From NCBI RefSeq assembly GCF_040654195.1, contig NZ_JBFAHM010000001.1, positions 62,001 through 126,000 of the forward strand: a stretch of 64,000 bases of DNA, read 5' to 3'. This stretch comes from Hamadaea sp013361475 (GTDB lineage: Bacteria; Actinomycetota; Actinomycetes; Mycobacteriales; Micromonosporaceae). This document shows, piece by piece, positions 15,808-25,238 of the stretch (positions are counted from its first letter, which is position 1; every line of letters starts with the position of its first letter). The position numbers were made by a program, and so were the translations under genes. The notes under the pieces were generated by a model. The model was not told where the DNA came from and did no database searches. It saw only the letters and a list, made by a program, of their open reading frames with translations.

Positions 15808-18141
15808 TCAGTCCTCCTGGACCACGTTGCCGGCGAGCGTCGAGCCGAACAGCTTCGGCAGCGTCGCCGACCACGCCTCGCGCAGCTCGTCGAGCGGGAG
15901 GGTGAACTGGCCGGCCACCTCCAACGCCGTCCCCTCACCGGACACGGTGCCCAGCCGGGTCGCCGGGACCTGCCGCTCCTCGCAGAGGGCGGTGAACGCC
16001 ATCTCGTGGCCCGGCGGCACGGCGACGAGCGCCCGGCCGGTGGACTCCGAGAAGAGGAAGACGAACGGCTGCGAGCCGGTCGACCACTCGGCGGGCAGCT
16101 CGATCGCGGCGCCGAAGCCCTTGCGCAGGCTCGACTCCGCGAGCGCCTGAGCGAGCCCACCGTCGGAGAGGTCGTGCGCGGTACGGATCAGCCCGTGCTC
16201 GGCCGCCTGCCCGATGGCGTCGCCCAGCCGGCGTTCGGCGGCCAGGTCCACCTGGGGCGGCGTACCGCCGAGGTGCTGGTGCTCCACCCAGGCCCACTCC
16301 GAACCGGACAGCTCGTTGCGCGTCTCACCGAGCAGGAACAGCACGTCCCCGGCGTGGCTGAAGCCCATCGGGACCCGCTGCGTCACGTCCTGGTGCACCC
16401 CGAGGACGCCGACGATCGGCGTCGGGTGGATCGCGGCCGCCCCGGTCTGGTTGTAGAAGCTGACGTTGCCGCCGGTGACCGGGATGCCGAGCTCGAGGCA
16501 GCCGTCGGCGAGCCCGCGAACCGCTTCGGCGAACTGCCACATGACCGCCGGGTCCTCGGGCGAGCCGAAGTTCAGGCAGTTCGTCACCGCGACCGGGTCG
16601 GCCCCGGTGACGGCCACGTTCCGGTACGCCTCCGCCAGCGCCAGCTGCGCGCCCGCGTACGGGTCGAGCCGGGCGTAGCGGGAGTTGCCGTCGAGCGAGA
16701 TCGCGACACCGAGACCGGTGCTCTCGTCGAGCCGGATCAGCCCGGCGTCCTCCGGCTGGGCGAGCACGGTGTTGCCGAGCACGTACCGGTCGTACTGCTC
16801 GGTCACCCAGCTCTTGTCGCAGAGGTTCGGCGAGGCGACCATCCGCAGCACGGTGGCACGGAGGTCGTCGCCGGTGGCCGGCTTCGGCAGCGTCTCGGCC
16901 CGGTCGGCCTGCAGCAACGGCAGGTCGTTCGGCTCCTTCAGCGGCCGGGCGTACACCGGGCCGTCGTCGACGAGGCTGCCCGGCGGGACGTCCACGACGG
17001 TCTCGCCGTGCCAGGTGATCCGCAGCCGGCCGGCGCTCTCGCCGGGCTCCGGCGCGGTGACCACGCCGATCGGGGTGGCCAGGACGCCCCAGAGCTGGGC
17101 GATGCCGAGGACGGCGTTGAGCTTGGCCGGCTCGACGACCAGCAGCATCCGCTCCTGCGACTCGCTGGCGAGGACCTCGTGCGGAGTCATCGACGGCTCT
17201 CGCAGCGGCACCTTCTCCAGCTGGATCTCCATGCCGGTGCCGGCCGAGGCGCTGGTCTCGGTGAGGGCGCAGGTGAGCCCGGCGCCGCCGAGGTCCTGCA
17301 CGCCGACGATGAGGTCGGAGTTGTACAGCTCCAGGCAGCTCTCGATGAGCAGCTTCTCGGTGAACGGGTCGCCCACCTGGACGGATGGACGCCGCTGCTC
17401 GGAGCCCTCGTCGAAGGTGGCGCTGGCCAGGACGGAGACCCCGCCGATGCCGTCGCGGCCGGTCTTCGCGCCCATCAGGACGACGATGTTGCCGGGGCCG
17501 TCGGCCTCCTTGCGCTGCAGCCGGTCGGCCGGCAGCACGCCCACGCAGAGCGCGTTGACCAACGGGTTGCCCTGGTAGGACGGGTCGAAGACGACCTCGC
17601 CGCCGATGTTCGGCAGGCCCAGGCAGTTGCCGTAGCCGCCCACGCCCGCGACGACGCCGGGCAGCACCCGGGCGGTGTCGGGGTGGTCGGCCGCACCGAA
17701 GCGCAACGGGTCCATGACCGCCAGCGGCCGGGCGCCCATCGCGAGGATGTCCCGGACGATGCCGCCGACGCCGGTGGCCGCACCCTGGTAGGGCTCGACG
17801 TAGGACGGATGGTTGTGCGACTCGACCTTGAAGGTGACGGCGAGCTGCTCGGTGATCGCGATGACGCCGGCGTTCTCGCCGATGCCCGCCAGCATGCGGT
17901 CGCTCGCCGGCTTCTTCTCGACGAACTGCTTCAAGTGGATCTTGCTCGACTTGTAAGAGCAGTGCTCGCTCCACATGATCGAGTACATCGCCAGCTCCGA
18001 CTGCGTCGGGCGGCGGCCGAGGATCTGCCGGATCCGCTGGTACTCGTCCTGCTGGAGGCCGAGTTCGGCGTACGGCTGCTCCTCGTCCGGGGTCTGGACG
18101 GCGTGGCCGACGGTGTCGAAGTCCAGCTCGACGGAGGTCAC
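15808..18141 (-). CDS. purL: Phosphoribosylformylglycinamidine synthase, large subunit
   Basis: The 777-residue protein is the small-type PurL, which aminates FGAR to FGAM with ammonia supplied by PurQ and needs PurS. Conserved MWSEHCSYKSSKIHLK near residues 53-68 carries the active-site His; GVGGYGNCLGLPNIGGE and later GGNVSFYNQT are PurL landmarks. GTG at 18141 overlaps the purQ stop (GTGA), preceded by GAGGAGG. It ends the purS-purQ-purL operon and is followed by a strong terminator. Confidence 0.97.
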   Translation of the reverse strand: MTSVELDFDTVGHAVQTPDEEQPYAELGLQQDEYQRIRQILGRRPTQSELAMYSIMWSEHCSYKSSKIHLKQFVEKKPASDRMLAGIGENAGVIAITEQLAVTFKVESHNHPSYVEPYQGAATGVGGIVRDILAMGARPLAVMDPLRFGAADHPDTARVLPGVVAGVGGYGNCLGLPNIGGEVVFDPSYQGNPLVNALCVGVLPADRLQRKEADGPGNIVVLMGAKTGRDGIGGVSVLASATFDEGSEQRRPSVQVGDPFTEKLLIESCLELYNSDLIVGVQDLGGAGLTCALTETSASAGTGMEIQLEKVPLREPSMTPHEVLASESQERMLLVVEPAKLNAVLGIAQLWGVLATPIGVVTAPEPGESAGRLRITWHGETVVDVPPGSLVDDGPVYARPLKEPNDLPLLQADRAETLPKPATGDDLRATVLRMVASPNLCDKSWVTEQYDRYVLGNTVLAQPEDAGLIRLDESTGLGVAISLDGNSRYARLDPYAGAQLALAEAYRNVAVTGADPVAVTNCLNFGSPEDPAVMWQFAEAVRGLADGCLELGIPVTGGNVSFYNQTGAAAIHPTPIVGVLGVHQDVTQRVPMGFSHAGDVLFLLGETRNELSGSEWAWVEHQHLGGTPPQVDLAAERRLGDAIGQAAEHGLIRTAHDLSDGGLAQALAESSLRKGFGAAIELPAEWSTGSQPFVFLFSESTGRALVAVPPGHEMAFTALCEERQVPATRLGTVSGEGTALEVAGQFTLPLDELREAWSATLPKLFGSTLAGNVVQED

Positions 18142-18890
18142 GCCTCCACCTCCTCATCGGTCGTCTCCGGCGCGTGATCGACGCCGGGAACGGCGGCCGG
18201 GGCGTACGCCGCGGGCACGGTCGCGGCCGCGTACGCCTTGAGCACCGAGGTGAAGAAGCCGAGCCCGTCGATGGAGGGCCCGGTCAGCAGGTCGACCGCG
18301 TGCTCGGGGTGCGGCATGATGCCGACCACGTTGCCGGCCTCGTTGCGGACGGCGGCGATGTCGCGCATCGACCCGTTCGGGTTCTCGCCGACGTATCGGG
18401 CGACGATCTGGCCGTTGGCCTCGAGCTGGTCGAGCAGCTCCGGGGAGCCCACGTAGCAGCCCTCGCCGTTCTTGACCGGGATGACGATCTCCTGGCTCTC
18501 GGCGAAGTCCCGGGTCCAGGCGGTCTGCGTGTTCGCGATCTGGATCCGCTGATCCCGGTTACGGAAGTGCAGGTGCTGATTGCGAGTCAGCGCGCCGGGC
18601 AGCAGGTGCGCCTCGCAGAGGATCTGGAAGCCGTTGCAGATGCCCAGGACCGGCAGGCCGTCGTTGGCCGCCTTCGTGATGGTCTCCATCACCGGCGCGA
18701 ATCGGGCGATCGCACCGCACCGCAGGTAGTCGCCGTAGGAGAAGCCGCCCGGGAGCACCACGGCGTCGACGCCGTGCAGATCCGGGTCGGCGTGCCAAAG
18801 GCGGACCGCCTCGGCTCCGGCGTAACGCGCGGCGCGGGCCGCGTCCCCGTCATCGAGTGACCCGGGGAAGGTCACGACTCCGATCTTCAC
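18138..18890 (-). CDS. purQ: Phosphoribosylformylglycinamidine synthase, glutaminase subunit
   Basis: The 250-residue class I glutamine amidotransferase feeds ammonia to PurL. The nucleophile lies in GICNGFQ and the His-Glu pair in MPHPEHA; PGGFSYGDYLR is also typical. The C-terminal extension after about residue 222 is Ala/Pro/Glu-rich and probably disordered. GTG at 18890 overlaps the purS stop by four bases. Confidence 0.97.
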   Translation of the reverse strand: MKIGVVTFPGSLDDGDAARAARYAGAEAVRLWHADPDLHGVDAVVLPGGFSYGDYLRCGAIARFAPVMETITKAANDGLPVLGICNGFQILCEAHLLPGALTRNQHLHFRNRDQRIQIANTQTAWTRDFAESQEIVIPVKNGEGCYVGSPELLDQLEANGQIVARYVGENPNGSMRDIAAVRNEAGNVVGIMPHPEHAVDLLTGPSIDGLGFFTSVLKAYAAATVPAAYAPAAVPGVDHAPETTDEEVEA

Positions 18891-19123
18891 TGCTCGACCC
18901 GGACCGTGTAGTCCTCGATCACCGGGTTCGCCAGCAGCTTGTCGGCGATCTCCTTGGCCCGGTCCAGGTCGGCCTCACCGGAGAAGTCGATCTCGACGCG
19001 CCGGCCGATGCGTACCGAGGCGACGTCGCTGACGCCTAGGCGGGGCAGCGCGTTGGCGACCGCCTGCCCCTGCGGGTCCAGAATTTCGGGCTTGAGCATG
19101 ACGTCTACCACGACGCGAGCCAC
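18887..19123 (-). CDS. purS: Phosphoribosylformylglycinamidine synthase subunit PurS
   Basis: The 78-residue protein begins ARVVVDVMLKPEILDPQG and ends with NPVIEDYTV, both typical of PurS, the small subunit bridging PurL and PurQ. GTG at 19123 is preceded by AAGGAG at about 6 nt. It is the first gene of the operon, so the promoter should lie within 19124-19200. Confidence 0.95.
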   Translation of the reverse strand: MARVVVDVMLKPEILDPQGQAVANALPRLGVSDVASVRIGRRVEIDFSGEADLDRAKEIADKLLANPVIEDYTVRVEQ

Positions 19124-19206
19124 GGGGTTCTCCTTGACGTTGCCAGTCTCGTGCGGGCTGCGCCCAGCCTACCTGCCCGGATGCCGCGACTTGACGGCGA
19201 CCCGTT

Positions 19207-19230
19207 CGTTAACGACCGGGGTCGACCCCG
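19207..19230. promoter_or_regulatory. Adjacent palindromes upstream of purS
   Basis: CGTTAACG (19207-19214) and the perfect 14-mer CGGGGTCGACCCCG (19217-19230) lie in the 139-bp gap between the end of the GDT1-like gene and purS. They could be an operator for the purine operon or part of the upstream gene's 3' end. Function is not shown by the sequence. Confidence 0.4.
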
Positions 19231-19262
19231 CTTTCACCTCGACGGGCGTGGTTTCGCGGGGC

Positions 19263-19865
19263 TCACACGAGAGAGACGACCGTGAGTGTGGCCAAGATCG
19301 CACAGATGGCCGCGCCGACGTAGCGGATGACCGTCAGGCGGACCCGCTTGAGGAGCCAGCGGCCGAGCAGAACGGCGGCGCCGGCGACGGTCGTGAGCGC
19401 GACGAACGCGCCCAGGCCGACGGCGACGGCATGCCCGCCGCGAGCCACCAGTGCGGCCGTGGCCAGCTGCGACAGGTCACCCCACTCGGCGGCGAACAGC
19501 ACGGTGAAGCTCGCCAGCGCCGCCCGCCAGCCGGTCCGGGGCGAGGTGATCTTCTGCGAATACTCCGCCTCGGCCTCCGCCTCCTCGGCGTCGGCCTTCC
19601 GAGCGCCCCGGAACAGGATCACCGCCCCGACCGCGAACATCAGCGCCGCGAACAGCGTCACCGGCGTCTTCGGCAGCTTCGCGAGCAGTGCTCCGGCCCC
19701 GGCCGCGACCGCGCACTGCACCGCGAACGCGGCGCTCACCCCCAGCCAGACCGGGAGCGGGCGGTACCGCGTACTGAGGACGAGGGTCGCGACGAACGTC
19801 TTGTCCGGCAGTTCGACCGGGACGATGAGGATGAAGGCGGTCAGGAACGCGGTGATCCACTCCAC
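19263..19865 (-). CDS. GDT1/UPF0016-family cation exporter
   Basis: The 200-residue membrane protein has two halves, each with the family motif ExGD(K/R): VELPDKTF near residue 18 and AAEWGDLSQLATAAL near residue 130. Members export Mn2+ or exchange Ca2+/H+. The first motif has Pro instead of Gly. A charged loop (ADAEEAEAEAEY) separates the halves. GTG at 19865 lies 11 nt after purB, so it is probably co-transcribed with purB. Confidence 0.85.
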   Translation of the reverse strand: MEWITAFLTAFILIVPVELPDKTFVATLVLSTRYRPLPVWLGVSAAFAVQCAVAAGAGALLAKLPKTPVTLFAALMFAVGAVILFRGARKADAEEAEAEAEYSQKITSPRTGWRAALASFTVLFAAEWGDLSQLATAALVARGGHAVAVGLGAFVALTTVAGAAVLLGRWLLKRVRLTVIRYVGAAICAILATLTVVSLV

Positions 19866-19876
19866 GGCGGCCTGCT

Positions 19877-21307
19877 CTACAGGATCGCGCCGGGCGCGTA
19901 CGCCGCGGCCCGCGGATGCCGTCCCGTGATCTCCTCCACCTGCCCGGCGATCTCCGCCACCTGGGCGGTCGCCGCCCCGACGAAGGCGGCCCGGTCCTTG
20001 ACGAGGTCGTCGATCTCCGCCCGGGTCAGGCCCAGCCGCGGATCGGCGGCCAGCCGGTCGAACAGGTCGTTCACCGCCTGGCCCCGTTCCCGCATCGCCA
20101 ATGCGACGCCGACGGCGTGCTCCTTGATCGCCTCGTGGGCCACCTCCCGGCCGACGCCCTTGCGGACCGCCGCGACGAGGATCTTCGTGGTGGCGAGGAA
20201 GGGCAGGAACCGCTCCAGCTCCCGGTCGATGACCGCCGGGTACGCCCCGAACTCGTCGAGCACGGTGAGGAAGGTCTCGAACAGGCCGTCCAGGGCGAAG
20301 AACGCGTCGGGCAAGGCCACCCGGCGGACGACGGAACAGGAGACGTCGCCCTCGTTCCACTGGTCCCCGGCCAGCTCGCCGACCATCGACAGGTAACCCC
20401 GGACGATCACGGCGAGCCCGTTGATCCGCTCGCTGGAGCGGGTGTTCATCTTGTGCGGCATGGCCGACGAGCCGACCTGACCGGGCTTGAAGCCCTCGGT
20501 GGCCAGCTCCTGCCCGACCATGAGCCGGATCGTGGTGGCGAGGCTGGACGGTCCGGCCGCCGCCTGGGCCAGCGCCGCCAGCACGTCGAAGTCGAGCGAC
20601 CGCGGATAGACCTGACCGACGCTGGTCAGCACCCGTTCGAAGCCGAGGTGCCGGGCGACCGCCTGCTCCAACTCCGCGAGCTTCGTGGCGTCGCCGTCGA
20701 GCAGGTCCAGCTGGTCGGCGGCGGTGCCGACCGGACCCTTGATGCCACGCAACGGGTAGCGGCGCAGCAGGTCCTCGACCCGCTCGAAGGCGAGCAGCAG
20801 CTCCTGGGCCGCGCTGGCGAAGCGCTTGCCCAAGGTGGTGGCCTGCGCGGCGACGTTGTGCGACCGCCCCGTCATGACCAGCTCGTCGTAACGGACCGCG
20901 AGCGCGCCGAGCCGGGCCAGCGCGGCGACCATCCGGTCCCGGATCAGCAGCAGGGAGTCCCGGATCTGCAGCTGCTCGACGTTCTCGGTCAGATCGCGCG
21001 AGGTCATGCCCTTGTGGATGTGCTCGTGCCCGGCGAGCGCGCTGAACTCCTCGATCCGCGCCTTCACATCGTGCCGGGTCACTCGCTCCCGCTCCGCGAT
21101 CGAGGCCAGGTCCACCTGGTCGAGGACCCGCTCGTACGCCTCGACGACGCCGTCCGGCACGGGGATTCCGAGATCCCGTTGCGCCCGGAGGACGGCCAGC
21201 CAGAGACGGCGTTCCGCCCGGATCTTCTCCTCGGCCGCCCAGATCGCCGTCATTTCGGCCGAGGCGTACCGGGAGGCCAGCACGTTGGGAATCTTCGGAG
21301 CGCTCAC
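19877..21307 (-). CDS. purB: Adenylosuccinate lyase
   Basis: The 476-residue fumarase/aspartase-superfamily enzyme acts at two steps of purine synthesis (SAICAR and adenylosuccinate cleavage). The signature GSSAMPHKMNTRSSERI carries the flexible catalytic loop. GTSRDLTEN-like and GRSHNVAAQ segments fit the active site. GTG at 21307 follows TAGGAT by 6 nt on the minus strand, so it is probably leaderless. It is the first gene of a pair with the GDT1-like exporter. Confidence 0.95.
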   Translation of the reverse strand: MSAPKIPNVLASRYASAEMTAIWAAEEKIRAERRLWLAVLRAQRDLGIPVPDGVVEAYERVLDQVDLASIAERERVTRHDVKARIEEFSALAGHEHIHKGMTSRDLTENVEQLQIRDSLLLIRDRMVAALARLGALAVRYDELVMTGRSHNVAAQATTLGKRFASAAQELLLAFERVEDLLRRYPLRGIKGPVGTAADQLDLLDGDATKLAELEQAVARHLGFERVLTSVGQVYPRSLDFDVLAALAQAAAGPSSLATTIRLMVGQELATEGFKPGQVGSSAMPHKMNTRSSERINGLAVIVRGYLSMVGELAGDQWNEGDVSCSVVRRVALPDAFFALDGLFETFLTVLDEFGAYPAVIDRELERFLPFLATTKILVAAVRKGVGREVAHEAIKEHAVGVALAMRERGQAVNDLFDRLAADPRLGLTRAEIDDLVKDRAAFVGAATAQVAEIAGQVEEITGRHPRAAAYAPGAIL

Positions 21308-21362
21308 CGGACCATCCTACGAACCCGGATCCGGCGGCATGACGGCGGCGACCGGCCGCCGA

Positions 21363-21776
21363 TCAGCTCAGCTCGGCCCAGACGCTCTGCCCGAGCCCGT
21401 CCTTCTCGACGCCCCACCGGTCGGACAACGCCTCGACGATGGTCAGCCCGCGCCCGTCGACCTCTTCCGGGCCGGCGATCCGCGGAGCCGGAAGCGCGAC
21501 GGTCGACCCGCCGTCGGTGACGCGCACCTCGACAGCGTTGCCCGCGCCGAAGTCGCGTACGCGCCAGGCGACCCGGACGACGCCGCCGGGCAGCGGCCCG
21601 GCGTGGCGGACGGCATTGCCGACGAGTTCGGCGACGACCGCCACGACATCGGAGAGCAGCGCCGGAGGCAGTACGCCCGCCAGCTCGGCGGCGAGCCGAT
21701 GACGTGCCTGCTGAGCACCCTGCGCGTGGTGCGGCACCACCACGCACCAAGCCCGTTCAGCGACGGCCATCGTCAC
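21363..21776 (-). CDS. RsbW-like ATP-binding regulator (HATPase, anti-sigma type)
   Basis: The 137-residue protein is a lone GHKL ATPase domain: N-box ELVGNAVRHA, then VTDGGS and GRGLTIVEALSDRWGV. This is the layout of actinobacterial serine-kinase-type anti-sigma factors. GTG at 21776 is chosen because GGGAGG lies 7 nt upstream; ATG at 21782 would leave a 1-nt spacer. It follows the sensor kinase by 20 nt on the same strand, so the two probably form one operon. Its target is unknown. Confidence 0.8.
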   Translation of the reverse strand: MTMAVAERAWCVVVPHHAQGAQQARHRLAAELAGVLPPALLSDVVAVVAELVGNAVRHAGPLPGGVVRVAWRVRDFGAGNAVEVRVTDGGSTVALPAPRIAGPEEVDGRGLTIVEALSDRWGVEKDGLGQSVWAELS

Positions 21777-21796
21777 GCTCATGCCTCCCTGGACCC

Positions 21797-23014
21797 TCAC
21801 CGGTCCCCTCGCGGCAGTCGTACCTCTGCGACCGTACCTCCCCCGTCCCGTGGACGTAAGGACACCCAACCGTTTTGTCGTTCAATAGTCTTTCGGACGA
21901 GGTAGAGACCCAACCCGACACCCGGTCGCCGCACTGAGCCATGATCTCCACCCTGCCAGTAGCGTTCGAAAGCCATTTCGACCTCTTCCGGTCGTACTCC
22001 GATGCCCCGATCGGAGACCCGGAAGTAGACGGTTCGGCCGTCTTGACCGGCGGTCAGCGTAATCGGCTCGGCCGAACCGGAGTACTTGTCGGCGTTCGTC
22101 ACGAGTTCGGTCAGCACGGTGACGATGTCCGACCGGTTGCCCAAGGCGGCCGGCAAAGTCCCCGGCAGTGCGACCGAGAGCCGCCGGCGTAGGTGGGCCG
22201 GCAGGTCGGCGGCGGCTCCGCGGAGCGCCTCGGTCAGGTCGAACGCCGCCGGATGCACCTCACCCGCCCCGCCGACGCTGCTCGTCAGCAGGCGGTCGAC
22301 CAGCCGGGCCAGTTCGCCCGAGCGTTGGCCGATGACCCGGATCGCCTCCATCCGCGAACGCGTGTCGAGGGCGTCCCAGTGATCGGTCAGCGTGTCGGCG
22401 TACCCCTTGATCACCGTGACCGGCGTCCGCAGCTCGTGGCTGGCCATGGCGACGAACAGGCCGCGCTCGGAGACCTCGCGTCCACCAGGGGCGGCGCTGA
22501 CGTCGCCGTCGCCGAGAATCGGCAGGCCGACCCGGTCGGTGTAGAGGTGCGCGGCGACCGATCCGGCCAGCCGCATGATCAGGGTCTCGTCCTCGGGATC
22601 CAGATACGGCTGATCGGCGCCGAAGACCGCGACGAGGTTGCCGACCACCCGGCCGTCCGCCTCGGCCGACGCGACCAGCAGCCGCCGGATGCCGAAACCG
22701 GCCAGGTGCTGGCGGGCCATGGGCTGGATGTCGTTGACGTCGTACTCGTGCACACCCGGACCGGACCGGACCGCCTTCGCATGGTCGGTCATGCCGTCGA
22801 AGCGGATCCCGACGAATGGCGCGAGCAGGCCCTGAGCCGCGATCACCCGGCCGTCGGCGATCGCGTACTCCGACGCCGCGAGACCCTGCGCGCCCAGCCC
22901 GGCCTGCACCGCGGTGATCAGCTCGCCGATCGCGGGCAGCCCCGCGCCACCGGAGTTGACCTTCTCCAGCATGGCGGTCAGGCCGGTTATCAGCGTTCGG
23001 GAGCGGGAGTCCAC
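21797..23014 (-). CDS. Soluble sensor histidine kinase with GAF-like N-terminus
   Basis: The 405-residue protein has a GAF-like sensor region (about residues 20-160), no membrane segment, an H-box MASHELRTPVTVIKGY (His near 193) and a complete HATPase region with N-box ELVTNADKY and GVGLGLYLVRK. So it probably senses a cytoplasmic signal. No response regulator gene is adjacent; the neighbour is the RsbW-like ATPase. GTG at 23014 follows CAGGAT by 7 nt, suggesting a leaderless mRNA. Confidence 0.87.
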   Translation of the reverse strand: MDSRSRTLITGLTAMLEKVNSGGAGLPAIGELITAVQAGLGAQGLAASEYAIADGRVIAAQGLLAPFVGIRFDGMTDHAKAVRSGPGVHEYDVNDIQPMARQHLAGFGIRRLLVASAEADGRVVGNLVAVFGADQPYLDPEDETLIMRLAGSVAAHLYTDRVGLPILGDGDVSAAPGGREVSERGLFVAMASHELRTPVTVIKGYADTLTDHWDALDTRSRMEAIRVIGQRSGELARLVDRLLTSSVGGAGEVHPAAFDLTEALRGAAADLPAHLRRRLSVALPGTLPAALGNRSDIVTVLTELVTNADKYSGSAEPITLTAGQDGRTVYFRVSDRGIGVRPEEVEMAFERYWQGGDHGSVRRPGVGLGLYLVRKTIERQNGWVSLRPRDGGGTVAEVRLPRGDR

Positions 23015-23047
23015 TTCGTAGATCCTGCCGCCCCCGCGCTGGGAGCG

Positions 23048-23788
23048 CTACACCCCAAGATGGGAGCGCACCTCACCCGGCCGGTCGGTGATGATCGCGT
23101 CCACCCCGAGGCTCACCACGAGGTCGACGTCCGGCAGCTCGTTCACCGTCCAGACGTAGATGTCGTTGCCCTGCGCCTTCAGCCGGCGTACCAGGTCGGG
23201 ACGGCGGCGGACCAGTTCCAGCCCCGGCCCGGCGATCCGCGCCCCGAAGGGCAGCCGGCTCGGCTTCAACCCCGGCGGGATCAGATCCATCAGCTGCACG
23301 CGCGGCAGCGCGGGAGCGAGGGCCCGCACTCGGCGTACCGCCAGGGGGGAAAAGGACATGACGGTGACCTGGACCGGCGCGTCTTCCCGAGGGCGGTCGA
23401 GGCCGTGCTTGCGCAGCAGCGCGAGCAGGCGCAGCTCGACGGCCTTGCCGTAGCGGTTGGGGTGCTTGGTCTCGACCAGGAGCCGGACCGGGCGGTCCGC
23501 GCCGCGCGCGAGTTCGATCAGCTCGTCGAGGGTGAGGATGGGCTCGCCGCCGAAGTCGACGCCGCGCAACTGCGCGAGCGACCGCTGGGAGACCGGTCCG
23601 CGGTGGTCGCTAGTGCGGTCCAGCGTGCGGTCGTGGATCAGGACGAGATGCCCGTCGCGGCTGAGCCGCACGTCGCACTCCAGGCCGTCGGCCCCGTCCG
23701 TCAAGGCCTTCTCGTACGCCGACCGGCTGTGCTCCGGGTACGCGGCCGAAGCTCCACGATGTGCGATGACCAGGGGGATCTGTCGCAC
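23048..23788 (-). CDS. Glycerophosphodiester phosphodiesterase
   Basis: The 246-residue TIM-barrel enzyme has the N-terminal IAHRGASAAYPEHS, ECDVRLSRDGHLVLIHD and the C-terminal VWTVNEL, the core GDPD motifs including the metal-binding Glu-Asp and the catalytic His pair. It hydrolyses glycerophosphodiesters. No signal peptide is seen, so it acts in the cytoplasm. GTG at 23788 overlaps the rhodanese stop by one base. Confidence 0.93.
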   Translation of the reverse strand: MRQIPLVIAHRGASAAYPEHSRSAYEKALTDGADGLECDVRLSRDGHLVLIHDRTLDRTSDHRGPVSQRSLAQLRGVDFGGEPILTLDELIELARGADRPVRLLVETKHPNRYGKAVELRLLALLRKHGLDRPREDAPVQVTVMSFSPLAVRRVRALAPALPRVQLMDLIPPGLKPSRLPFGARIAGPGLELVRRRPDLVRRLKAQGNDIYVWTVNELPDVDLVVSLGVDAIITDRPGEVRSHLGV

Positions 23789-24114
23789 TAGACGACCCGG
23801 GCCGGCTGACCGTCTTCGCTGACCATGGGGCGGCCGCCGGCGGCCCAGTCGAGCATCCCGCCGTCGAGGTTGACCACGTTGTCGTAGCCCTGCTGCTGGA
23901 GGTACGCGACGACCTGGCCGGACCGGCCGCCGGAGCGGCAGACCACGACGACGTCGCCGTCGCGCGGGATCTCCTCCAGCCGGGCCGGCACCTCCATCAT
24001 CGGCAGGTGCACCGCGCCGGGGGCGTGCCCAGCCGTCCACTCGTCGGGCTCTCGGACATCGAGCAGGTACGCGCCGGCCGGCAGTTGGCCGGCGTCGATC
24101 ACAGGAATCCGCAC
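23788..24114 (-). CDS. Rhodanese-like sulfurtransferase domain protein
   Basis: The 108-residue single rhodanese domain has LLDVREPDEW and the active-site loop CRSGGRS with the persulfide-forming cysteine. This is the length of PspE/GlpE-like proteins. GTG at 24114 follows TAGCCT by 6 nt, so it is probably leaderless. It is coupled to GDPD by a one-base overlap. Confidence 0.93.
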   Translation of the reverse strand: MRIPVIDAGQLPAGAYLLDVREPDEWTAGHAPGAVHLPMMEVPARLEEIPRDGDVVVVCRSGGRSGQVVAYLQQQGYDNVVNLDGGMLDWAAGGRPMVSEDGQPARVV

Positions 24115-24131
24115 GCGTCCAGGCTAGCCGT

Positions 24132-25181
24132 CTACAGCGGGTTGACCCACTTCGGATGGGCGGCCGCCCAGGTCTGCAGGTCGGCGTGCCGGAGCGCGGC
24201 GAACAGGCTCGGCGCCTCGCCGGTGAGGAAGACGTAGGACACGTCGCCGACCATGTCCGGATAGCTGGGCACCTTGATCCCGGTCAGGTCGGCCGGGCCA
24301 AGCCGCCGCAGGCCGAACAGCAGATCGGTCAGCGACCGGCCCCCGGTGTCGACGGTCAGCGTGCTGCCCACCGCGCGGATGATCTGGTCGAGCTTGAGCG
24401 GGTTGTACGCCAGCCCGCTGTCCCCGGCCCGCTGGAAGATCGCCTTGAGCAGTTGCTGCTGGTGGCGCTGGCGGTCGTAGTCGCCGTCGGGCAGCCCGTA
24501 CCGCTGCCGTGAGTAGTCGAGCGCGTCCGCGCCGTCCATGCGTACGCACCCGACCTTGAACAGCTTGTCGGTGTGGATCGACCGCACTTGGTGATCGACG
24601 CAGAGATCGACGCCGCCGAGCAGGTCGATCACCTTCTGGAAGCCGGTGAACTCGATGATCGCGGCTCCGTCGAACTTCATCCCGGTCAACCGGGTGAGTG
24701 TGGCCGAGAGCAACCGGACGCCGCCGTCGCCACCGCCGCCGTAGGAGAACGCCGCGTTGATCTTGTCGCTGCCGCCCTCGAACCCCACCGACCGGTCCGC
24801 CGGCATCTCCACGAGTAGGTCACGAGGGATCGAGACGAGGCTGACCTTCGTCAGATCCGCGTTCACCTGAGCGATGATGATCGTGTCGGAGCGCTGCCCG
24901 GCGTCCGGCGACCACACCCGCTTGTCCGACCCGATCAGCAGGAAGGTCAGCGGGCCGCGCACCTGCGCCTGCCGGAACCGGACCCGGGGATCGGCACCCG
25001 TCTCGTCCGGCCGCGACGCGCTCGACAGGAGGTCGCCTCGAGTGACGCTGGAGTCGTAGCGGTGGATCATGAACCGGACCGCGGCGGCGCCACCGATCCC
25101 GAGGACGAACGTCAGGATCGCGGCAGCCGCGATGACCAGTGGCCACCGGCGCAGCAGTCGGTCGGAGCGATGCGATGGCAC
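24132..25181 (-). CDS. LytR-CpsA-Psr (LCP) family wall-polymer transferase 1
   Basis: The 349-residue protein has a short cytoplasmic start, one membrane helix (about residues 14-35) and an extracytoplasmic LCP domain. LCP enzymes move polyprenyl-linked glycopolymers to peptidoglycan. Conserved RSDTIIIAQVNAD, VSIPRDLLVEMP, SDKINAAFSYGG and YSRQRYGLPDGDYDRQRHQQ are present, including the diphosphate-binding arginines. It is the last of three tandem LCP genes and lies 17 nt upstream of the rhodanese start. Confidence 0.93.
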   Translation of the reverse strand: MPSHRSDRLLRRWPLVIAAAAILTFVLGIGGAAAVRFMIHRYDSSVTRGDLLSSASRPDETGADPRVRFRQAQVRGPLTFLLIGSDKRVWSPDAGQRSDTIIIAQVNADLTKVSLVSIPRDLLVEMPADRSVGFEGGSDKINAAFSYGGGGDGGVRLLSATLTRLTGMKFDGAAIIEFTGFQKVIDLLGGVDLCVDHQVRSIHTDKLFKVGCVRMDGADALDYSRQRYGLPDGDYDRQRHQQQLLKAIFQRAGDSGLAYNPLKLDQIIRAVGSTLTVDTGGRSLTDLLFGLRRLGPADLTGIKVPSYPDMVGDVSYVFLTGEAPSLFAALRHADLQTWAAAHPKWVNPL

Positions 25182-25238
25182 GGTCGGGCGTCCAATCTGG
25201 GCTCAGACCGCGGAGTGCGTCGCCTCCGGCTCGGACCT

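Noticed and set aside
15379..18177. A very long plus-strand open frame (over 900 codons) opposite purL
   Set aside because: It is antisense to purL, has Arg/Val/Asp-biased composition and no motifs, and arises because GC-rich codons rarely give stops on the opposite strand.
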